In this document: positions 1-9,776 of the stretch, piece by piece
Layout: each line of letters opens with the position of its first letter
How positions within the stretch are numbered: position 1 is the first letter of the stretch
DNA from: Niallia taxi
Lineage (GTDB): Bacteria; Bacillota; Bacilli; Bacillales; Cytobacillaceae
Length of the DNA: 64,000 nucleotides
NCBI RefSeq assembly: GCF_032818155.1
Contig: NZ_CP102589.1
Span: forward strand, 2,156,001 to 2,220,000
Direction of reading: 5' to 3'
Program-made: the position numbers and the translations under genes
Notes under the pieces: generated by a model
The model's database searches: none
Told to the model about the DNA's origin: nothing
What the model saw: the letters and a program-made list of their open reading frames with translations, nothing else

Positions 1-285
1 CTGAGCCTAAGCCAATACCGCTTCGATAAATGCTTCATGGGCGCTAACGGAGTTCACCCTGAATTTGGGTATACGACTCCAGACCAAGAGGAAGCGATGG
101 TCAAAAGTAAGGCAATTGACCTATCGAGGGAAGCCTTTTTCCTGGCTGATGATAGTAAGTTTTCAGAAGTATATTTTTCGAAGATTGCTGATATTCACGA
201 AGCTTCCATTATTACAAATGAAAATGATGGAGAGACTTTAAATATGTACAGCAAAAAAACTAGTATAAAGGTTGTGACATCATGA
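1..285 (+). CDS. fruR: DeoR-family fructose operon repressor, C-terminal part
   Basis: The reading frame is open from base 1, so the gene begins before the window. The visible 94 residues include the DKCFMGANGV and YTTPDQEEA stretches typical of the effector (DeoRC) domain of DeoR-type sugar-phosphate repressors. In this family the N-terminal helix-turn-helix, which lies outside the window, binds DNA and the C-terminal domain senses a phosphosugar, here probably fructose 1-phosphate. The stop overlaps the fruK start (ATGA), so the repressor is translated as the first gene of the fru operon. The name rests on this context; the DNA-binding part cannot be checked. Confidence 0.85.
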   Translation: MSLSQYRFDKCFMGANGVHPEFGYTTPDQEEAMVKSKAIDLSREAFFLADDSKFSEVYFSKIADIHEASIITNENDGETLNMYSKKTSIKVVTS

Positions 286-1187
286 TTTATACGTTGACAT
301 TGAACCCTTCTGTTGACTATATCATAGAACTTAGTGAAGTGAATTTAGGAGAATTGAACAGAACAGAGCAAACAAGCAAGTTTGCAGGCGGAAAAGGCAT
401 TAATGTTTCCAAAGTTCTGCAAAGGATGGGCGTGGAAAGCAAGGCGCTTGGATTTATCGGTGGATTCACTGGCGACTATATCAAGAATCAGCTGATGCAA
501 GAAGCAATCCATACAGATTTCGTTCAGGTAGAGGAAGATACAAGAATCAATGTAAAGGTAAAAGCTGCAGATGAAACGGAGCTGAATGCAGCAGGTCCTA
601 CTATATCTGCAGAGAAATTAGCTGAGCTGAAAGAGAAAATCAGCAAGCTGAATTCAGAGGATCTATTAGTGTTGGCAGGAAGCATTCCATCAACGCTACC
701 AGCTAACACATATGAAGAGCTTGTGAAAATTTGTTCAGAAAACAAGGTTTCCTTTGTGGTAGATGCTGAAGGGGAGCTTTTGCAAAAGGTTCTTCCATAC
801 AATCCGTTTTTAATTAAGCCAAATCACCATGAGCTTGGAGATTTATTTGATACTACGATTACGAGTGCGGAAGATGTAATTCCATATGGAAAAAAACTGC
901 TTGAGCTTGGTGCCCAAAACGTGATCGTTTCCCTTGCAGGTGATGGTGCTGTGTTTATTAATCAGCATGAAACTATCATAAGCACTGTTCCAAAAGGAGA
1001 AGTGAAAAGCTCTGTCGGAGCAGGTGATAGCATGGTAGCTGGTTTCCTTGCGAAATATAAGGAGACACAAGACTTGAAGGAAGCATTTAGGTACAGCATT
1101 GCTTCTGGCAGTGCAACAGCATTCTCTATCGGCCTTTGCACGAAAGAGAAAGTGGAAAGCCTGCTTCCGCAGGTTGTTTTGAAGTAA
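282..1187 (+). CDS. fruK: 1-phosphofructokinase
   Basis: The 301-residue PfkB/ribokinase-fold kinase phosphorylates fructose 1-phosphate to fructose 1,6-bisphosphate in the cytoplasm, using ATP. The first PfkB signature with the GGKG turn is at residues 36-39. The second, with GAGDS at about 246-250, carries the catalytic Asp249. The length matches the family (about 300-310). The start ATG overlaps the stop of the upstream regulator by four bases, implying translational coupling. The product of FruA downstream is the substrate here, which separates it from tagatose-6-phosphate kinase (LacC), a close paralogue. Confidence 0.95.
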   Translation: MIYTLTLNPSVDYIIELSEVNLGELNRTEQTSKFAGGKGINVSKVLQRMGVESKALGFIGGFTGDYIKNQLMQEAIHTDFVQVEEDTRINVKVKAADETELNAAGPTISAEKLAELKEKISKLNSEDLLVLAGSIPSTLPANTYEELVKICSENKVSFVVDAEGELLQKVLPYNPFLIKPNHHELGDLFDTTITSAEDVIPYGKKLLELGAQNVIVSLAGDGAVFINQHETIISTVPKGEVKSSVGAGDSMVAGFLAKYKETQDLKEAFRYSIASGSATAFSIGLCTKEKVESLLPQVVLK

Positions 1188-1262
1188 CAATAAATAGGTG
1201 CTTATGTGACAGGTAAGAAGCATAGGCATCGTCATAAAAAAATAGAAAAAGGGGCGTTACAG

Positions 1263-3137
1263 ATGAGAATCACAGAATTGCTGACGCGCGATACAATCCT
1301 TTTGAATATAGAAGGAACACAGAAAATCGAAGCGATTGATCAATTAGTAGCAAAATTGGATGCAGCAGGAAAACTTGCTAATAAAGAGGAATACAAAGCT
1401 GCAATTTTAAAAAGAGAAGAGCAAAGCACAACTGGAATTGGTGAAGGAATTGCAATTCCTCATGCGAAAACTAGTGCAGTTAAAAACCCAGCTATCGCTT
1501 TTGGTCGGTCTGTTGATGGACTTGACTACGAATCACTTGACGGTCAGCCAGCGCATTTATTCTTTATGATTGCAGCTCCAGATGGTGCTAATAATACGCA
1601 TCTTGAAGCATTATCAAGACTTTCCACAATCCTATTGAAGGAAGAAGTTAGAGCAAAGCTATTAGCTGCAGCGACAGAACAGGATGTTGTTAACATCATT
1701 GATAGCTATGACGAGGAAGAGGAAGAAGAAGAGCAAAACATTGCAGATAAAAAGAATTTCATTGTTGCCGTAACAGCATGCCCAACAGGTATTGCACATA
1801 CGTATATGGCAGCAGATTCATTGAAATCTAAAGCAGCAGAACTAGGTGTCGACATTAAAGTGGAAACAAATGGTTCAGGTGGAGCGAAAAACGTATTAAC
1901 TGCTGAGGAAATTGAAAACGCTACAGCCGTAATTGTTGCAGCAGATACAAAAGTTCAAATGGAGCGCTTTAAAGGAAAGCATGTCATTGAAACACCAGTT
2001 GCTGACGGAATTAGAAGACCAGCTGAGCTAATTGACAAAGCGCTTAAGCAGGAATCACCTGTATACCAAGGTGGAAATGGTGCAAATGCTGATGAGGAAA
2101 GCAGCAAAAAAGGCGGAGCAGGTATTTACAAGCACTTAATGAACGGTGTTTCTAACATGCTTCCATTTGTTGTCGGCGGTGGTATCTTAATCGCTATCAG
2201 CTTCATGTTCGGTTATAATTCATCTAATCCAGATGATCCAAGTTACAATGCATTTGCAGCAGTCTTGAAGCTAATCGGTGGAGACAACGCATTCTCCTTA
2301 CTAGTACCAGTTCTTGCTGGATTTATCGCAATGAGTATTGCCGATCGTCCAGGATTTGCACCAGGTATGGTTGCAGGTCTTATGGCAGCAAATGGCGGAG
2401 CAGGCTTCTTAGGCGGCTTGATCGCAGGTTTCCTTGCAGGTTACGTTGTTATTGGGATTAAAAAAGCACTTTCTGGTTTACCAAGATCATTAGAAGGTAT
2501 TAAAACGATTCTTCTATTCCCGTTACTAGGTATTTTAGTTACAGGTTTAATCATGAATTATGTTGTAATTGGTCCAGTTGGAGCACTTAATACGGGGATT
2601 ACAAACTGGTTGTCAGGTCTTGGCACAGCAAACGCAGTACTGCTTGGTATTATCCTTGGCGCTATGATGGCAATTGACATGGGTGGTCCAATTAATAAAT
2701 CAGCTTATGTTTTCGGTACAGGTTTAATCGCTAACGGTGTATTTGAGCCGATGGCAGCTATCATGGCAGGTGGTATGGTTCCACCGCTTGCAATCGCATT
2801 AGCGACAACACTGTTCAGAAATAAATTTACAAAGCAAGAAAAAGATGCTGGTACTACAAACTACATTATGGGTCTTTCCTTTATCACAGAAGGTGCGATT
2901 CCATTTGCGGCAGCTGATCCACTTCGTGTTATTCCATCAGTTGCAATCGGTGCAGCTATCACAGGCGGATTGTCCATGTTCTTCCATATCGGTTTAAGAG
3001 CACCACACGGCGGTATTTTCGTATTCGGTCTTGTGGATGGCAGCTGGTTGCTTTACTTGCTTGCAGTAGTAATCGGTGCTGTTGTAGCAGCAGTTTTACT
3101 AGGTATCTTGAAAAAACCTGTTGCAGAAAAGAAATAA
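1263..3137 (+). CDS. fruA: PTS fructose transporter subunit EIIABC
   Basis: This membrane permease takes up fructose and releases it as fructose 1-phosphate, using phosphoryl groups from HPr. From ATG 1263 the protein has 624 residues. EIIA is at about 1-150, with the phosphorylated His67 in the EGIAIPHAK motif. An acidic linker of seven Glu follows, then EIIB with active Cys173 in TACPTGIAHTY, then a hydrophobic EIIC of about 350 residues. A GTG at 1206 would add 19 basic residues, but the AAAAGGGGC binding site just before 1263 favours the ATG. It is the last gene of the fruR-fruK-fruA operon and ends at a terminator. Confidence 0.95.
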   Translation: MRITELLTRDTILLNIEGTQKIEAIDQLVAKLDAAGKLANKEEYKAAILKREEQSTTGIGEGIAIPHAKTSAVKNPAIAFGRSVDGLDYESLDGQPAHLFFMIAAPDGANNTHLEALSRLSTILLKEEVRAKLLAAATEQDVVNIIDSYDEEEEEEEQNIADKKNFIVAVTACPTGIAHTYMAADSLKSKAAELGVDIKVETNGSGGAKNVLTAEEIENATAVIVAADTKVQMERFKGKHVIETPVADGIRRPAELIDKALKQESPVYQGGNGANADEESSKKGGAGIYKHLMNGVSNMLPFVVGGGILIAISFMFGYNSSNPDDPSYNAFAAVLKLIGGDNAFSLLVPVLAGFIAMSIADRPGFAPGMVAGLMAANGGAGFLGGLIAGFLAGYVVIGIKKALSGLPRSLEGIKTILLFPLLGILVTGLIMNYVVIGPVGALNTGITNWLSGLGTANAVLLGIILGAMMAIDMGGPINKSAYVFGTGLIANGVFEPMAAIMAGGMVPPLAIALATTLFRNKFTKQEKDAGTTNYIMGLSFITEGAIPFAAADPLRVIPSVAIGAAITGGLSMFFHIGLRAPHGGIFVFGLVDGSWLLYLLAVVIGAVVAAVLLGILKKPVAEKK

Positions 3138-3149
3138 ATGATATTAGGA

Positions 3150-3187
3150 AAGAGGGTCTGCAAACATGATGCAGATCCTCTTTTTTG
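3150..3187 (+). terminator. Rho-independent terminator of the fru operon
   Basis: GAGGGTCTGC and GCAGATCCTC form a 10-bp stem with one G-U pair and a 9-base loop, followed by six T. It lies 13 bases after the fruA stop. Confidence 0.9.
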
Positions 3188-3227
3188 TTTGTATTGTAAC
3201 ACTATTAAAGCAAAAGGAGAGCCAATT

Positions 3228-4523
3228 TTAATGGGCATTTCCTTTTGCTTTTATACGGAAAAGAACAGCTAATGCTGCAATTGCTGCAACGGCTGCCAGT
3301 ATATAAAATTGGAAGCTTGGGATTTCCTTGCTTAATACGGCCATTATTGGCGGTCCAGCTGCTACTCCAATGAATCTCATGGAGCTATATAGACTAGTAA
3401 TGGTGCCTCGTTCTTCCTTTTCAATTCCTTCGGTTATAAGGGCATCCAACGGTGGAAGGCTTGCTCCGATACCAATACCAGATATGGTTAGTACCCCAAT
3501 GATATACCATAAGTTATCACCAAAGCTCAGAGCGATAGTGCCAATGATGATCAATACAATCCCTGTAAAGGTAATCCATTTCATTAAGTTTTGGTCCTTT
3601 TTAATCTTTTTACCTGTTATAAAGGATGTCAGGCATAAGGCTCCAAGTGGAATAGCCAAGTACATTCCTTTTTTTATGTTTTTGATATGATATTTTTTTT
3701 CTAATATGTCTGATAGGTAAAACTGCTCTGCAAAAAGGACAAACATGACAATGACACCAATGAAAAAAATAGCGTATAGCCATTTTTTGTCTTTTTTCAT
3801 TACTTTTCTTGTGTGTTGAATAAATACCCTGAATGGAGGCGGTTCACTAGGTCCGCCAGGCACCTTAACAAAGATTATGATAAGAAGAATGGAAATCAGG
3901 CAAAATACGGGAATAGCCCAAAACGGCATGAACCAAACTATTCCGGCAATAAGCGCCCCAAGAACTGGGCTGAGCACCTTACCAAGTGTGTTGGCCGTTT
4001 CAATAATACCTAATGTACTGCTGACTTCTTCTTCTTTTTTGAACATATCCCCAACCAATGGCAATACAATTGGAAATGCACCTGCTGCCCCTATCCCTTG
4101 CAATGCCCTGCCTGCAAGGATAATCCAATAAGAGTTCTGTATTTTCCATGCAGCAAATCCACATATCACACCACCAATTCCGGCGATGATTAAGCTTGGG
4201 ATAATGACTTTTTTTCTGCCAATATGGTCTGACAGATATCCAGCTACAGGAATTAGCAATATCGCCAAAATACTGTATACGGTAATGATCATACTCACCT
4301 TAAAGGATGATATGCCAAGCTGACGCTCAATGTTCGGCAGCACAGGTATCAGCATACTATTGCCAAGTGTCATCACTAAGGGGATAGAAGAAATAGAGAA
4401 AATAGACATTTTTGTTACTTTTATTTTTTTGCTTTTATCGGCAGTGCCTTTTTTTGTTTTCTCCTTTTTATCCTGTTCATCACTAAAACTGAAAAAGCCT
4501 TTTTCCTCATTTATGTGATCCAT
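3228..4523 (-). CDS. MFS drug/metabolite exporter (DHA1-like)
   Basis: The 431-residue major facilitator protein has 12 predicted membrane segments. The charged cytoplasmic N-terminus (about 37 residues, rich in Lys and Glu) precedes the first segment. The loop motif GYLSDHIGRKK at about residues 96-106 is the A-motif of the DHA1 proton-antiport family, so export of a small molecule is likely; the substrate cannot be told. The start is well placed behind AAGGAG. It is transcribed alone towards the fru terminator, convergent with fruA. It resembles YfmO/YitG-type Bacillus pumps, from memory of the family only. Confidence 0.85.
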   Translation of the reverse strand: MDHINEEKGFFSFSDEQDKKEKTKKGTADKSKKIKVTKMSIFSISSIPLVMTLGNSMLIPVLPNIERQLGISSFKVSMIITVYSILAILLIPVAGYLSDHIGRKKVIIPSLIIAGIGGVICGFAAWKIQNSYWIILAGRALQGIGAAGAFPIVLPLVGDMFKKEEEVSSTLGIIETANTLGKVLSPVLGALIAGIVWFMPFWAIPVFCLISILLIIIFVKVPGGPSEPPPFRVFIQHTRKVMKKDKKWLYAIFFIGVIVMFVLFAEQFYLSDILEKKYHIKNIKKGMYLAIPLGALCLTSFITGKKIKKDQNLMKWITFTGIVLIIIGTIALSFGDNLWYIIGVLTISGIGIGASLPPLDALITEGIEKEERGTITSLYSSMRFIGVAAGPPIMAVLSKEIPSFQFYILAAVAAIAALAVLFRIKAKGNAH

Positions 4524-4683
4524 TTAAATTCTCCTTGATTTAAATAGTGCTGACTAATAATAATATGTACGTGAACATTAGTAATTACACTGAGATTTTT
4601 AGGAAATAAGGAAAAATTCATCCTATTCGGATCGTGCTAAATAACGGTATAATAAAAGGATAAAAAAGCATAAGGAGGACAAA

Positions 4684-5322
4684 ATGAAGGGAGATATTAT
4701 CACATTAAGTGTTGGTAAGCCAAAAATCTTTGATTGGAACGGCAAGCAAGTTTCCTCAAGCATTGGCAAAACAATTGTGGACCAATGTTTTTTAACATTT
4801 GACAGTTTTACAGGGGATGGCGTCGCGAATGAAGATTTTCATGGAGGCAAAGAAAGAGCAGTATGCTTTTACCCATATGAGCATTATGCGGATTGGGAAA
4901 AGCAATTTAATGTAAAGCTGGATCCGCCTGTGTTTGGAGAAAATATTTGTGGTACTGGCTGGTTAGAAAAAGATACATATATTGGCGATGTTTTTTCAAT
5001 TGGAGATGCAATTGTTCAAGTAACACAAGGGAGAATTCCATGTAATACAATCTCAAAATACAACAGTGTCCCTACTTTTTTGAGTCGAATTGTCGAGACT
5101 TGTTACACTGGTTATTTCATGAAGGTGTTAAAGGAAGGGGAAATTGAATCTTCGTCCCAGATTGTGCTGCTTGAGCGCAAACAAGAGGATATTTCTGTTT
5201 GGGATGCAACAAAAGTAATGCTGCTTGACCGCAAGAATAAAGCAGAGGTGGAAAGAATGCTGAAGCTTGAGGATTTAGCAGAGGATTGGACAAGCCGCTT
5301 CCAAAAAGCATTGCAAAAATAA
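4684..5322 (+). CDS. MOSC domain protein
   Basis: The 212-residue protein is a stand-alone MOSC (molybdenum cofactor sulfurase C-terminal) protein of the YiiM/YflK type. The conserved Cys120 lies in GRIPCNTISKY, and DFHGGKERAV at about 51-60 is the usual family block. Members bind sulfur carried on this Cys or handle molybdenum cofactor; several YiiM relatives reduce N-hydroxylated substrates such as 6-N-hydroxylaminopurine. The gene has a strong AAGGAGG site and is followed directly by the trp promoter, so it looks monocistronic. The exact substrate is not visible from sequence. Confidence 0.85.
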   Translation: MKGDIITLSVGKPKIFDWNGKQVSSSIGKTIVDQCFLTFDSFTGDGVANEDFHGGKERAVCFYPYEHYADWEKQFNVKLDPPVFGENICGTGWLEKDTYIGDVFSIGDAIVQVTQGRIPCNTISKYNSVPTFLSRIVETCYTGYFMKVLKEGEIESSSQIVLLERKQEDISVWDATKVMLLDRKNKAEVERMLKLEDLAEDWTSRFQKALQK

Positions 5323-5332
5323 AAATTCTTTC

Positions 5333-5361
5333 TTGACAATCTGATTCATGTCTTTTATGAT
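5333..5361 (+). promoter_or_regulatory. Sigma-A promoter of the trp operon
   Basis: TTGACA (5333-5338), a 17-base spacer and TATGAT (5356-5361) match the vegetative promoter consensus closely. Transcription would start near 5368, just before the first T-box leader. Confidence 0.85.
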
Positions 5362-5379
5362 TGGTATAACATAAATATA

Positions 5380-5658
5380 AGCGATGACGAAGAGTAGTAA
5401 CTATTGCTGGAAACTTAAGAGAGCTGATGGTTGGTGTGAATCAGTGTTACACAATAGCGAATGGACTTCTGAGCTTCTAAACCGAAACCTTTAAATGGAA
5501 GTAGGCTTTAGCGAAATGTCTCATCGTTATAAGAGACCGAAATATGCGCCAACATTTTTGAGTGCATTATTTCTTAGAGTGAGCTTATTAACTAAGCTAA
5601 TGAAGGTGGCACCACGGGTTTCTCGTCCTTTTTATAGGAGAGAAGCCCTTTTTGTGTT
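5380..5658 (+). ncRNA. T-box riboswitch I (tRNA-Trp), trp leader
   Basis: The leader opens with the AGAGTAGTAA element typical of stem I. It carries a TGG (Trp) specifier triplet at 5462-5464 in the context GAATGGAC, and the T-box sequence AAGGTGGCACCACGG at 5603-5617. A terminator hairpin (GGGTTTCTCGTCC pairing with TAGGAGAGAAGCCC, then T-run) ends it. Uncharged tRNA-Trp pairs with the specifier and the T-box and prevents the terminator forming. There is no gene between this element and the next one, so the two act in series. Confidence 0.93.
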
Positions 5659-5682
5659 CTTTTTTAATAAACATTTTCATAA

Positions 5683-5955
5683 TAAAATCAATGATTAAGA
5701 GTAGTAAGCTAATATGTCTGGTGTAGAGAGTCGGTGGCTGGTGAAAACCGATCCAGAGGATTAGCTGAATGGACTTAAGAGTGCTGGTCTGAAACAATAG
5801 TAGGACTCGCCGGCTTCCACCGTTAAAAGGATAGAATATTATTGTATTCGAAAAGAGAGAGTGTTTACACTCTAACTGAGGTGGTACCGCGGTTTTTTAA
5901 TCGTCCTCTACTATGCATTGCTTAATTGCAGTCATAGTAGGGGACTTTTTTATTG
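5683..5955 (+). ncRNA. T-box riboswitch II (tRNA-Trp), trp leader
   Basis: This is a second complete leader. It has AGAGTAGTAAG at the start, a TGG specifier at 5770-5772 in the same GAATGGAC context, a T-box AACTGAGGTGGTACCGCGG near 5874-5892, and a terminator built from GTCCTCTACTATG and CATAGTAGGGGAC with a T-run (5903-5954). trpE starts 34 bases later. Two Trp-specific attenuators in series demand strong Trp starvation before trpE is transcribed. Confidence 0.94.
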
Positions 5956-5988
5956 CAAACAAACGCCTAATGATATGGAGGAGACAAA

Positions 5989-7380
5989 ATGAAAACAACA
6001 GGGAGCCAAATGGTGATTATTGAAAAATTGGAAGGTGATACATTAACACCAATCAGCATTTATCAAAAGTTAAAAGGGGCAAAGAAATTTCTCCTAGAAA
6101 GCTCATTGAAACATGAAGCATCAGGAAGATATTCTATTATTGGCAGTGACCCTGTGTTTGAATTGATTGGCAATGGAGCTAAAACAACAATTGTAAAAGC
6201 AGGCAGTACAGAACTTTATGAGGAAAAAGCATTAGAGCTTGTGAAAAAACTGCTTCCAATCCATGATATCGATTTGCCATTTGGACTTCCGATAAATGCT
6301 GGAGCGGTCGGATATGTAGGCTATGATAATATTAGGCAATACGAAAATATCGGACCAGAAGCGAAGGATGAGCTGCAGCTGCCTGACGTGCATTTACTGT
6401 TTTTTGAAGATTTCGTGATTTTTGACCATTTAGAACAATCAGTTTACTTAGTGGCGTCTCCTCTATGTGAGTCAACAACAGAAGCAAGTCTTAAAGCAAG
6501 GCTTGAAAAAAGGAAGCAGGAAATTGAAGCATCGTACACAGAAGTTACGGAGGATGTTCACTTATCCGCCTTTAAAGCTTCTGTTACAAAAGATGAATTT
6601 GTCGAAAAGGTCAAAAAGGCCAAGGAATATATCACAGAAGGTGACATATTCCAAGTCGTCCCATCCCAACGGATGTCAGCAGACTTTAAAGGCTCAAGCT
6701 TTTCCTACTACAGAAAGCTACGTGTGAAAAACCAATCACCATATATGTATTATCTTGATTTTGTAGATTACGCAATTGTCGGAAGCTCGCCAGAAAGCTT
6801 AATTAAAGCGACTGATGGAACGGTTATCACAAATCCGATTGCCGGCACGAGACCGCGCGGAAAAAGTATTGAAGAGGATCAAGCACTTGAAGCAGACCTG
6901 CTACAAGATGAGAAGGAATTGGCTGAACATAAAATGTTAGTCGACCTTGCAAGAAATGATGTCGGAAAGGTCAGCCAGTTTGGAAGCATTAATATTGATA
7001 AATACATGAAAGTCGAAAAATACAAGCATGTCATGCATATTGTGTCAGAGGTTAGCGGGCAAATTAAGGATGGTCAGTCAAGCGTTGATGCCCTTATATC
7101 ATGTCTTCCGGCAGGAACTGTCTCAGGAGCTCCAAAAATTAGGGCGATGCAAATCATCAATGAGCTCGAAGGAGTCAAAAGGGGAATTTATTCCGGAGCA
7201 GTCGGCTATTTCTCCCAAAATGGCAATATGGATTTTGCTCTCGCTATCAGGACAATGGTTATTAAGGATAATAAAGCCTATATACAAGCAGGTGCAGGTA
7301 TCGTGCATGATTCAGTGCCTGAAAAAGAATATGACGAAACCATTCATAAACTAAAAGTATTCTTGGAGGGACTTTCATGA
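5989..7380 (+). CDS. trpE: Anthranilate synthase component I
   Basis: TrpE makes anthranilate from chorismate, with ammonia supplied by TrpG. The 463-residue protein has the N-terminal allosteric LLESS motif (35-39), which binds tryptophan for feedback inhibition. The chorismate-binding C-terminal half includes [20 protein letters not shown] and the [11 protein letters not shown] end block. It is shorter than B. subtilis TrpE (515) but of the length seen in other Bacillus species. Start ATG follows TATGGAGGAG. It is the first gene of trpEGDCFBA, and its stop overlaps the trpG start. Confidence 0.97.
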   Translation: MKTTGSQMVIIEKLEGDTLTPISIYQKLKGAKKFLLESSLKHEASGRYSIIGSDPVFELIGNGAKTTIVKAGSTELYEEKALELVKKLLPIHDIDLPFGLPINAGAVGYVGYDNIRQYENIGPEAKDELQLPDVHLLFFEDFVIFDHLEQSVYLVASPLCESTTEASLKARLEKRKQEIEASYTEVTEDVHLSAFKASVTKDEFVEKVKKAKEYITEGDIFQVVPSQRMSADFKGSSFSYYRKLRVKNQSPYMYYLDFVDYAIVGSSPESLIKATDGTVITNPIAGTRPRGKSIEEDQALEADLLQDEKELAEHKMLVDLARNDVGKVSQFGSINIDKYMKVEKYKHVMHIVSEVSGQIKDGQSSVDALISCLPAGTVSGAPKIRAMQIINELEGVKRGIYSGAVGYFSQNGNMDFALAIRTMVIKDNKAYIQAGAGIVHDSVPEKEYDETIHKLKVFLEGLS

Positions 7381-7967
7381 TTTTATTAATTGATAATTAT
7401 GATTCATTTACGTATAACCTGTATCAATATTTAGGAGAATTAGGCGAGGAAGTAAAAGTCGTACGCAATGACGAGCTAACAGTAGAAGACATAAGAGCAA
7501 TGGCTCCAAGGAGTATCGTCCTTTCTCCAGGTCCGGGCCGTCCAGAAAATGCAGGCATCTTAATAGAAGTGATTCAGAATTTGTATCAGGAATTTCCGAT
7601 CTTAGGAATTTGCCTTGGCCATCAAGGAATTGGTTATGCATTCGGTGCAGAGGTGAAAAAAGCAGACAATATCATGCATGGAAAAACCTCTTACTTAACT
7701 AGTGTTCATCCAAACACCATCTTTACAGAGCTTGCGGAGCCGATTGAAGTGATGCGCTATCATTCCCTTGTTATAAATAAAGACACACTACCAAGTGATT
7801 TTAAAATTTTGGCTGTGTCTAATGATGATCAAGAAATCATGGCAATAAAACATAAAAACCATCCACTTTACGGATTTCAGTTTCATCCTGAATCAATAGG
7901 AACAGATACAGGAAAGCAGCTGCTAGCGAACTTTATTAAAGAAACAAGAAAGGGTGTATTGAAATGA
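7377..7967 (+). CDS. trpG: Anthranilate synthase glutamine amidotransferase subunit
   Basis: The 196-residue class I glutamine amidotransferase hydrolyses glutamine to feed ammonia to TrpE. The triad is visible: Cys79 in GICLGHQ, His170 and Glu172 in FQFHPES. It overlaps trpE by four bases and trpD by four bases. In B. subtilis the shared TrpG/PabA subunit is coded in the folate operon; here a copy lies inside the trp operon. Whether it also serves PabB cannot be judged from this window. Confidence 0.96.
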   Translation: MILLIDNYDSFTYNLYQYLGELGEEVKVVRNDELTVEDIRAMAPRSIVLSPGPGRPENAGILIEVIQNLYQEFPILGICLGHQGIGYAFGAEVKKADNIMHGKTSYLTSVHPNTIFTELAEPIEVMRYHSLVINKDTLPSDFKILAVSNDDQEIMAIKHKNHPLYGFQFHPESIGTDTGKQLLANFIKETRKGVLK

Positions 7968-8986
7968 AGCATTATTTGCAAAGGTTAATGAATCGAGAGT
8001 CTCTGACAGAAGCAGAAATGCTTGAGGTATCCAGAACATTTTTCACAAATAGTGTTACTGACAGTGAACTTGCTGCCTTTATAACAGCATTGAAGCTTAA
8101 AGGAGAAAGTGTTGATGAAATTGTCGGCTTAGTGAAAGCTGTAAGGGAACAAACACTGAAATTCAGTCATGTTGCTGGCTGTATTGACAATTGCGGAACT
8201 GGCGGAGATGGCTCACACAGCTTTAACATCAGCTCCACATCTGCTTTCGTCTTAGCAGGTGCAGGCATTCCAGTTGCGAAGCATGGCAACAGAAGTGTTT
8301 CAAGTAAAACAGGAAGCGCAGATGTACTGGAACACTTAGGCATACATTTAAATGTAACTCCAGAGCAAAATGAACAGCAGCTGAAGGAAATCGGGATTAC
8401 CTTCTTGTTCGCACAGCATGTCCAGCCGAAAATGGGCAGAATCATGAAGGTAAGGAGAGAGCTAGGCATTCCAACTATCTTTAATTTAATTGGTCCACTA
8501 ACAAACCCGATTGAATTAGAAACACAGGTGCTTGGTATTTATCGAAGAGACTTTACAGAGCTGTTCGCAGAAAGCTTAAAGCGATTAGGACGAAAAAGAG
8601 CGGTTGTCTTAAATGGTGCTGGCGGCATGGATGAAGCGTCCCTTCAAGGAGACAATGAACTGGTCATCTTAGAAGACGGCAATATTAGAAAAATAAATCT
8701 CCATCCGGAAGAGGTTAACCTGTCTGTTTACAGCAATGAAGCGATTCGTGGCGGCGATGCAAAGGAAAACGCAGATATCTTATTGAAAGTATTAAAGGGA
8801 GAAAAAGGAGCCTATAAGGATACTGTGCTATTAAATGCAGGTATCGGCATTTATGCAGCAGGGAAAGCAGACAATATTGAAGGTGGTATAGAGCTTGCCA
8901 GAAACAGCATTGAAAGTGGCGCAGCTTTATCTAAACTAGAGCAGCTAGTAGCAAACAGTTCATTGTACGAGAAAGCAGGGATATAA
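7964..8986 (+). CDS. trpD: Anthranilate phosphoribosyltransferase
   Basis: TrpD joins anthranilate to PRPP. The 340-residue protein carries the PRPP-binding glycine-rich stretch CGTGGDGSHSFNISS near residue 73, KHGNRSVSSKTGSAD, and the ERDLxGPLTNP-like block (NLIGPLTNP). Length fits the family. The start overlaps the trpG stop (ATGA), so translation is coupled. Confidence 0.97.
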   Translation: MKHYLQRLMNRESLTEAEMLEVSRTFFTNSVTDSELAAFITALKLKGESVDEIVGLVKAVREQTLKFSHVAGCIDNCGTGGDGSHSFNISSTSAFVLAGAGIPVAKHGNRSVSSKTGSADVLEHLGIHLNVTPEQNEQQLKEIGITFLFAQHVQPKMGRIMKVRRELGIPTIFNLIGPLTNPIELETQVLGIYRRDFTELFAESLKRLGRKRAVVLNGAGGMDEASLQGDNELVILEDGNIRKINLHPEEVNLSVYSNEAIRGGDAKENADILLKVLKGEKGAYKDTVLLNAGIGIYAAGKADNIEGGIELARNSIESGAALSKLEQLVANSSLYEKAGI

Positions 8987-8987
8987 G

Positions 8988-9764
8988 ATGGAAACTATTT
9001 TAGATAAAATCATCGCAAAAAAGGCAGATGTAGTAGAAGAATTAAAACAACAACAAGCGGTACTGCAAAACAGCCCCGTGATTCCAAAAAAATCTTTTAT
9101 CGAAAAATTAGCAAATGCAGATCAGCTGGCTATTATTGCTGAATTTAAACGTGCTTCACCTTCAAAAGGGGATATTAATATCGGACTTGATCCAAAAGAC
9201 CAAGGCTTAAAATATGCCCAATTTGGTGCAGACGGGATGTCTGTTTTGACAGACGGACCTTTCTTTAAGGGCAGCTATGATGATTTAGAAAGAGTCAGCA
9301 GTGCTGTATCGATTCCAGTTTTGTGTAAAGATTTCATCATTGACGAAATTCAAATTGACTTTGCAAAGCATCATGGTGCAAGCCTTGTGCTGTTAATTGT
9401 AGCGGCCCTTGATGATGATAAGCTCCACTCGCTGTATGAGTATGCTGTAGGAAAGGACCTGGAGGTGCTGATGGAAGTCCATAATGAAGAGGAGCTAGAG
9501 AGAGCTCTGCAAACAGACTGCAGCTTAATTGGCGTCAACAACAGAGACTTAAAAACCTTTAACGTTTCCTTAGAAGTGACCGAACGACTTGCCCCGACGA
9601 TTAAAGCGGCAGGCAAGTATTTAGTCAGCGAAAGCGGGATTGCCACACAAGCAGATATTGACAGAGTTGTTGCAGCAGGGGCAAATGCCATTCTTGTTGG
9701 AGAAACCTTTATGAAAGCATCTAATCTACGTGAAACATTAACAAGCATGAAAGTTAAGCTGTGA
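8988..9764 (+). CDS. trpC: Indole-3-glycerol phosphate synthase
   Basis: The 258-residue TIM-barrel enzyme closes the indole ring, with loss of CO2 and water. Diagnostic blocks are AEFKRASPSKGDI (catalytic Lys in strand 1), VLCKDFIIDEIQI (Lys in strand 3), NNRDLKTF and VSESGI. It starts one base after the trpD stop and is a separate gene, not fused to trpF as in enteric bacteria. Confidence 0.97.
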   Translation: METILDKIIAKKADVVEELKQQQAVLQNSPVIPKKSFIEKLANADQLAIIAEFKRASPSKGDINIGLDPKDQGLKYAQFGADGMSVLTDGPFFKGSYDDLERVSSAVSIPVLCKDFIIDEIQIDFAKHHGASLVLLIVAALDDDKLHSLYEYAVGKDLEVLMEVHNEEELERALQTDCSLIGVNNRDLKTFNVSLEVTERLAPTIKAAGKYLVSESGIATQADIDRVVAAGANAILVGETFMKASNLRETLTSMKVKL

Positions 9765-9776
9765 GGAAGTGAAAAC

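Noticed and set aside
5380..5955. tRNA-like genes or small peptide genes in the trp leader
   Set aside because: The conserved features are those of T-box leaders; short open frames there (for example 5495-5698 plus, 5597-5797 minus) overlap the structured elements and lack binding sites.
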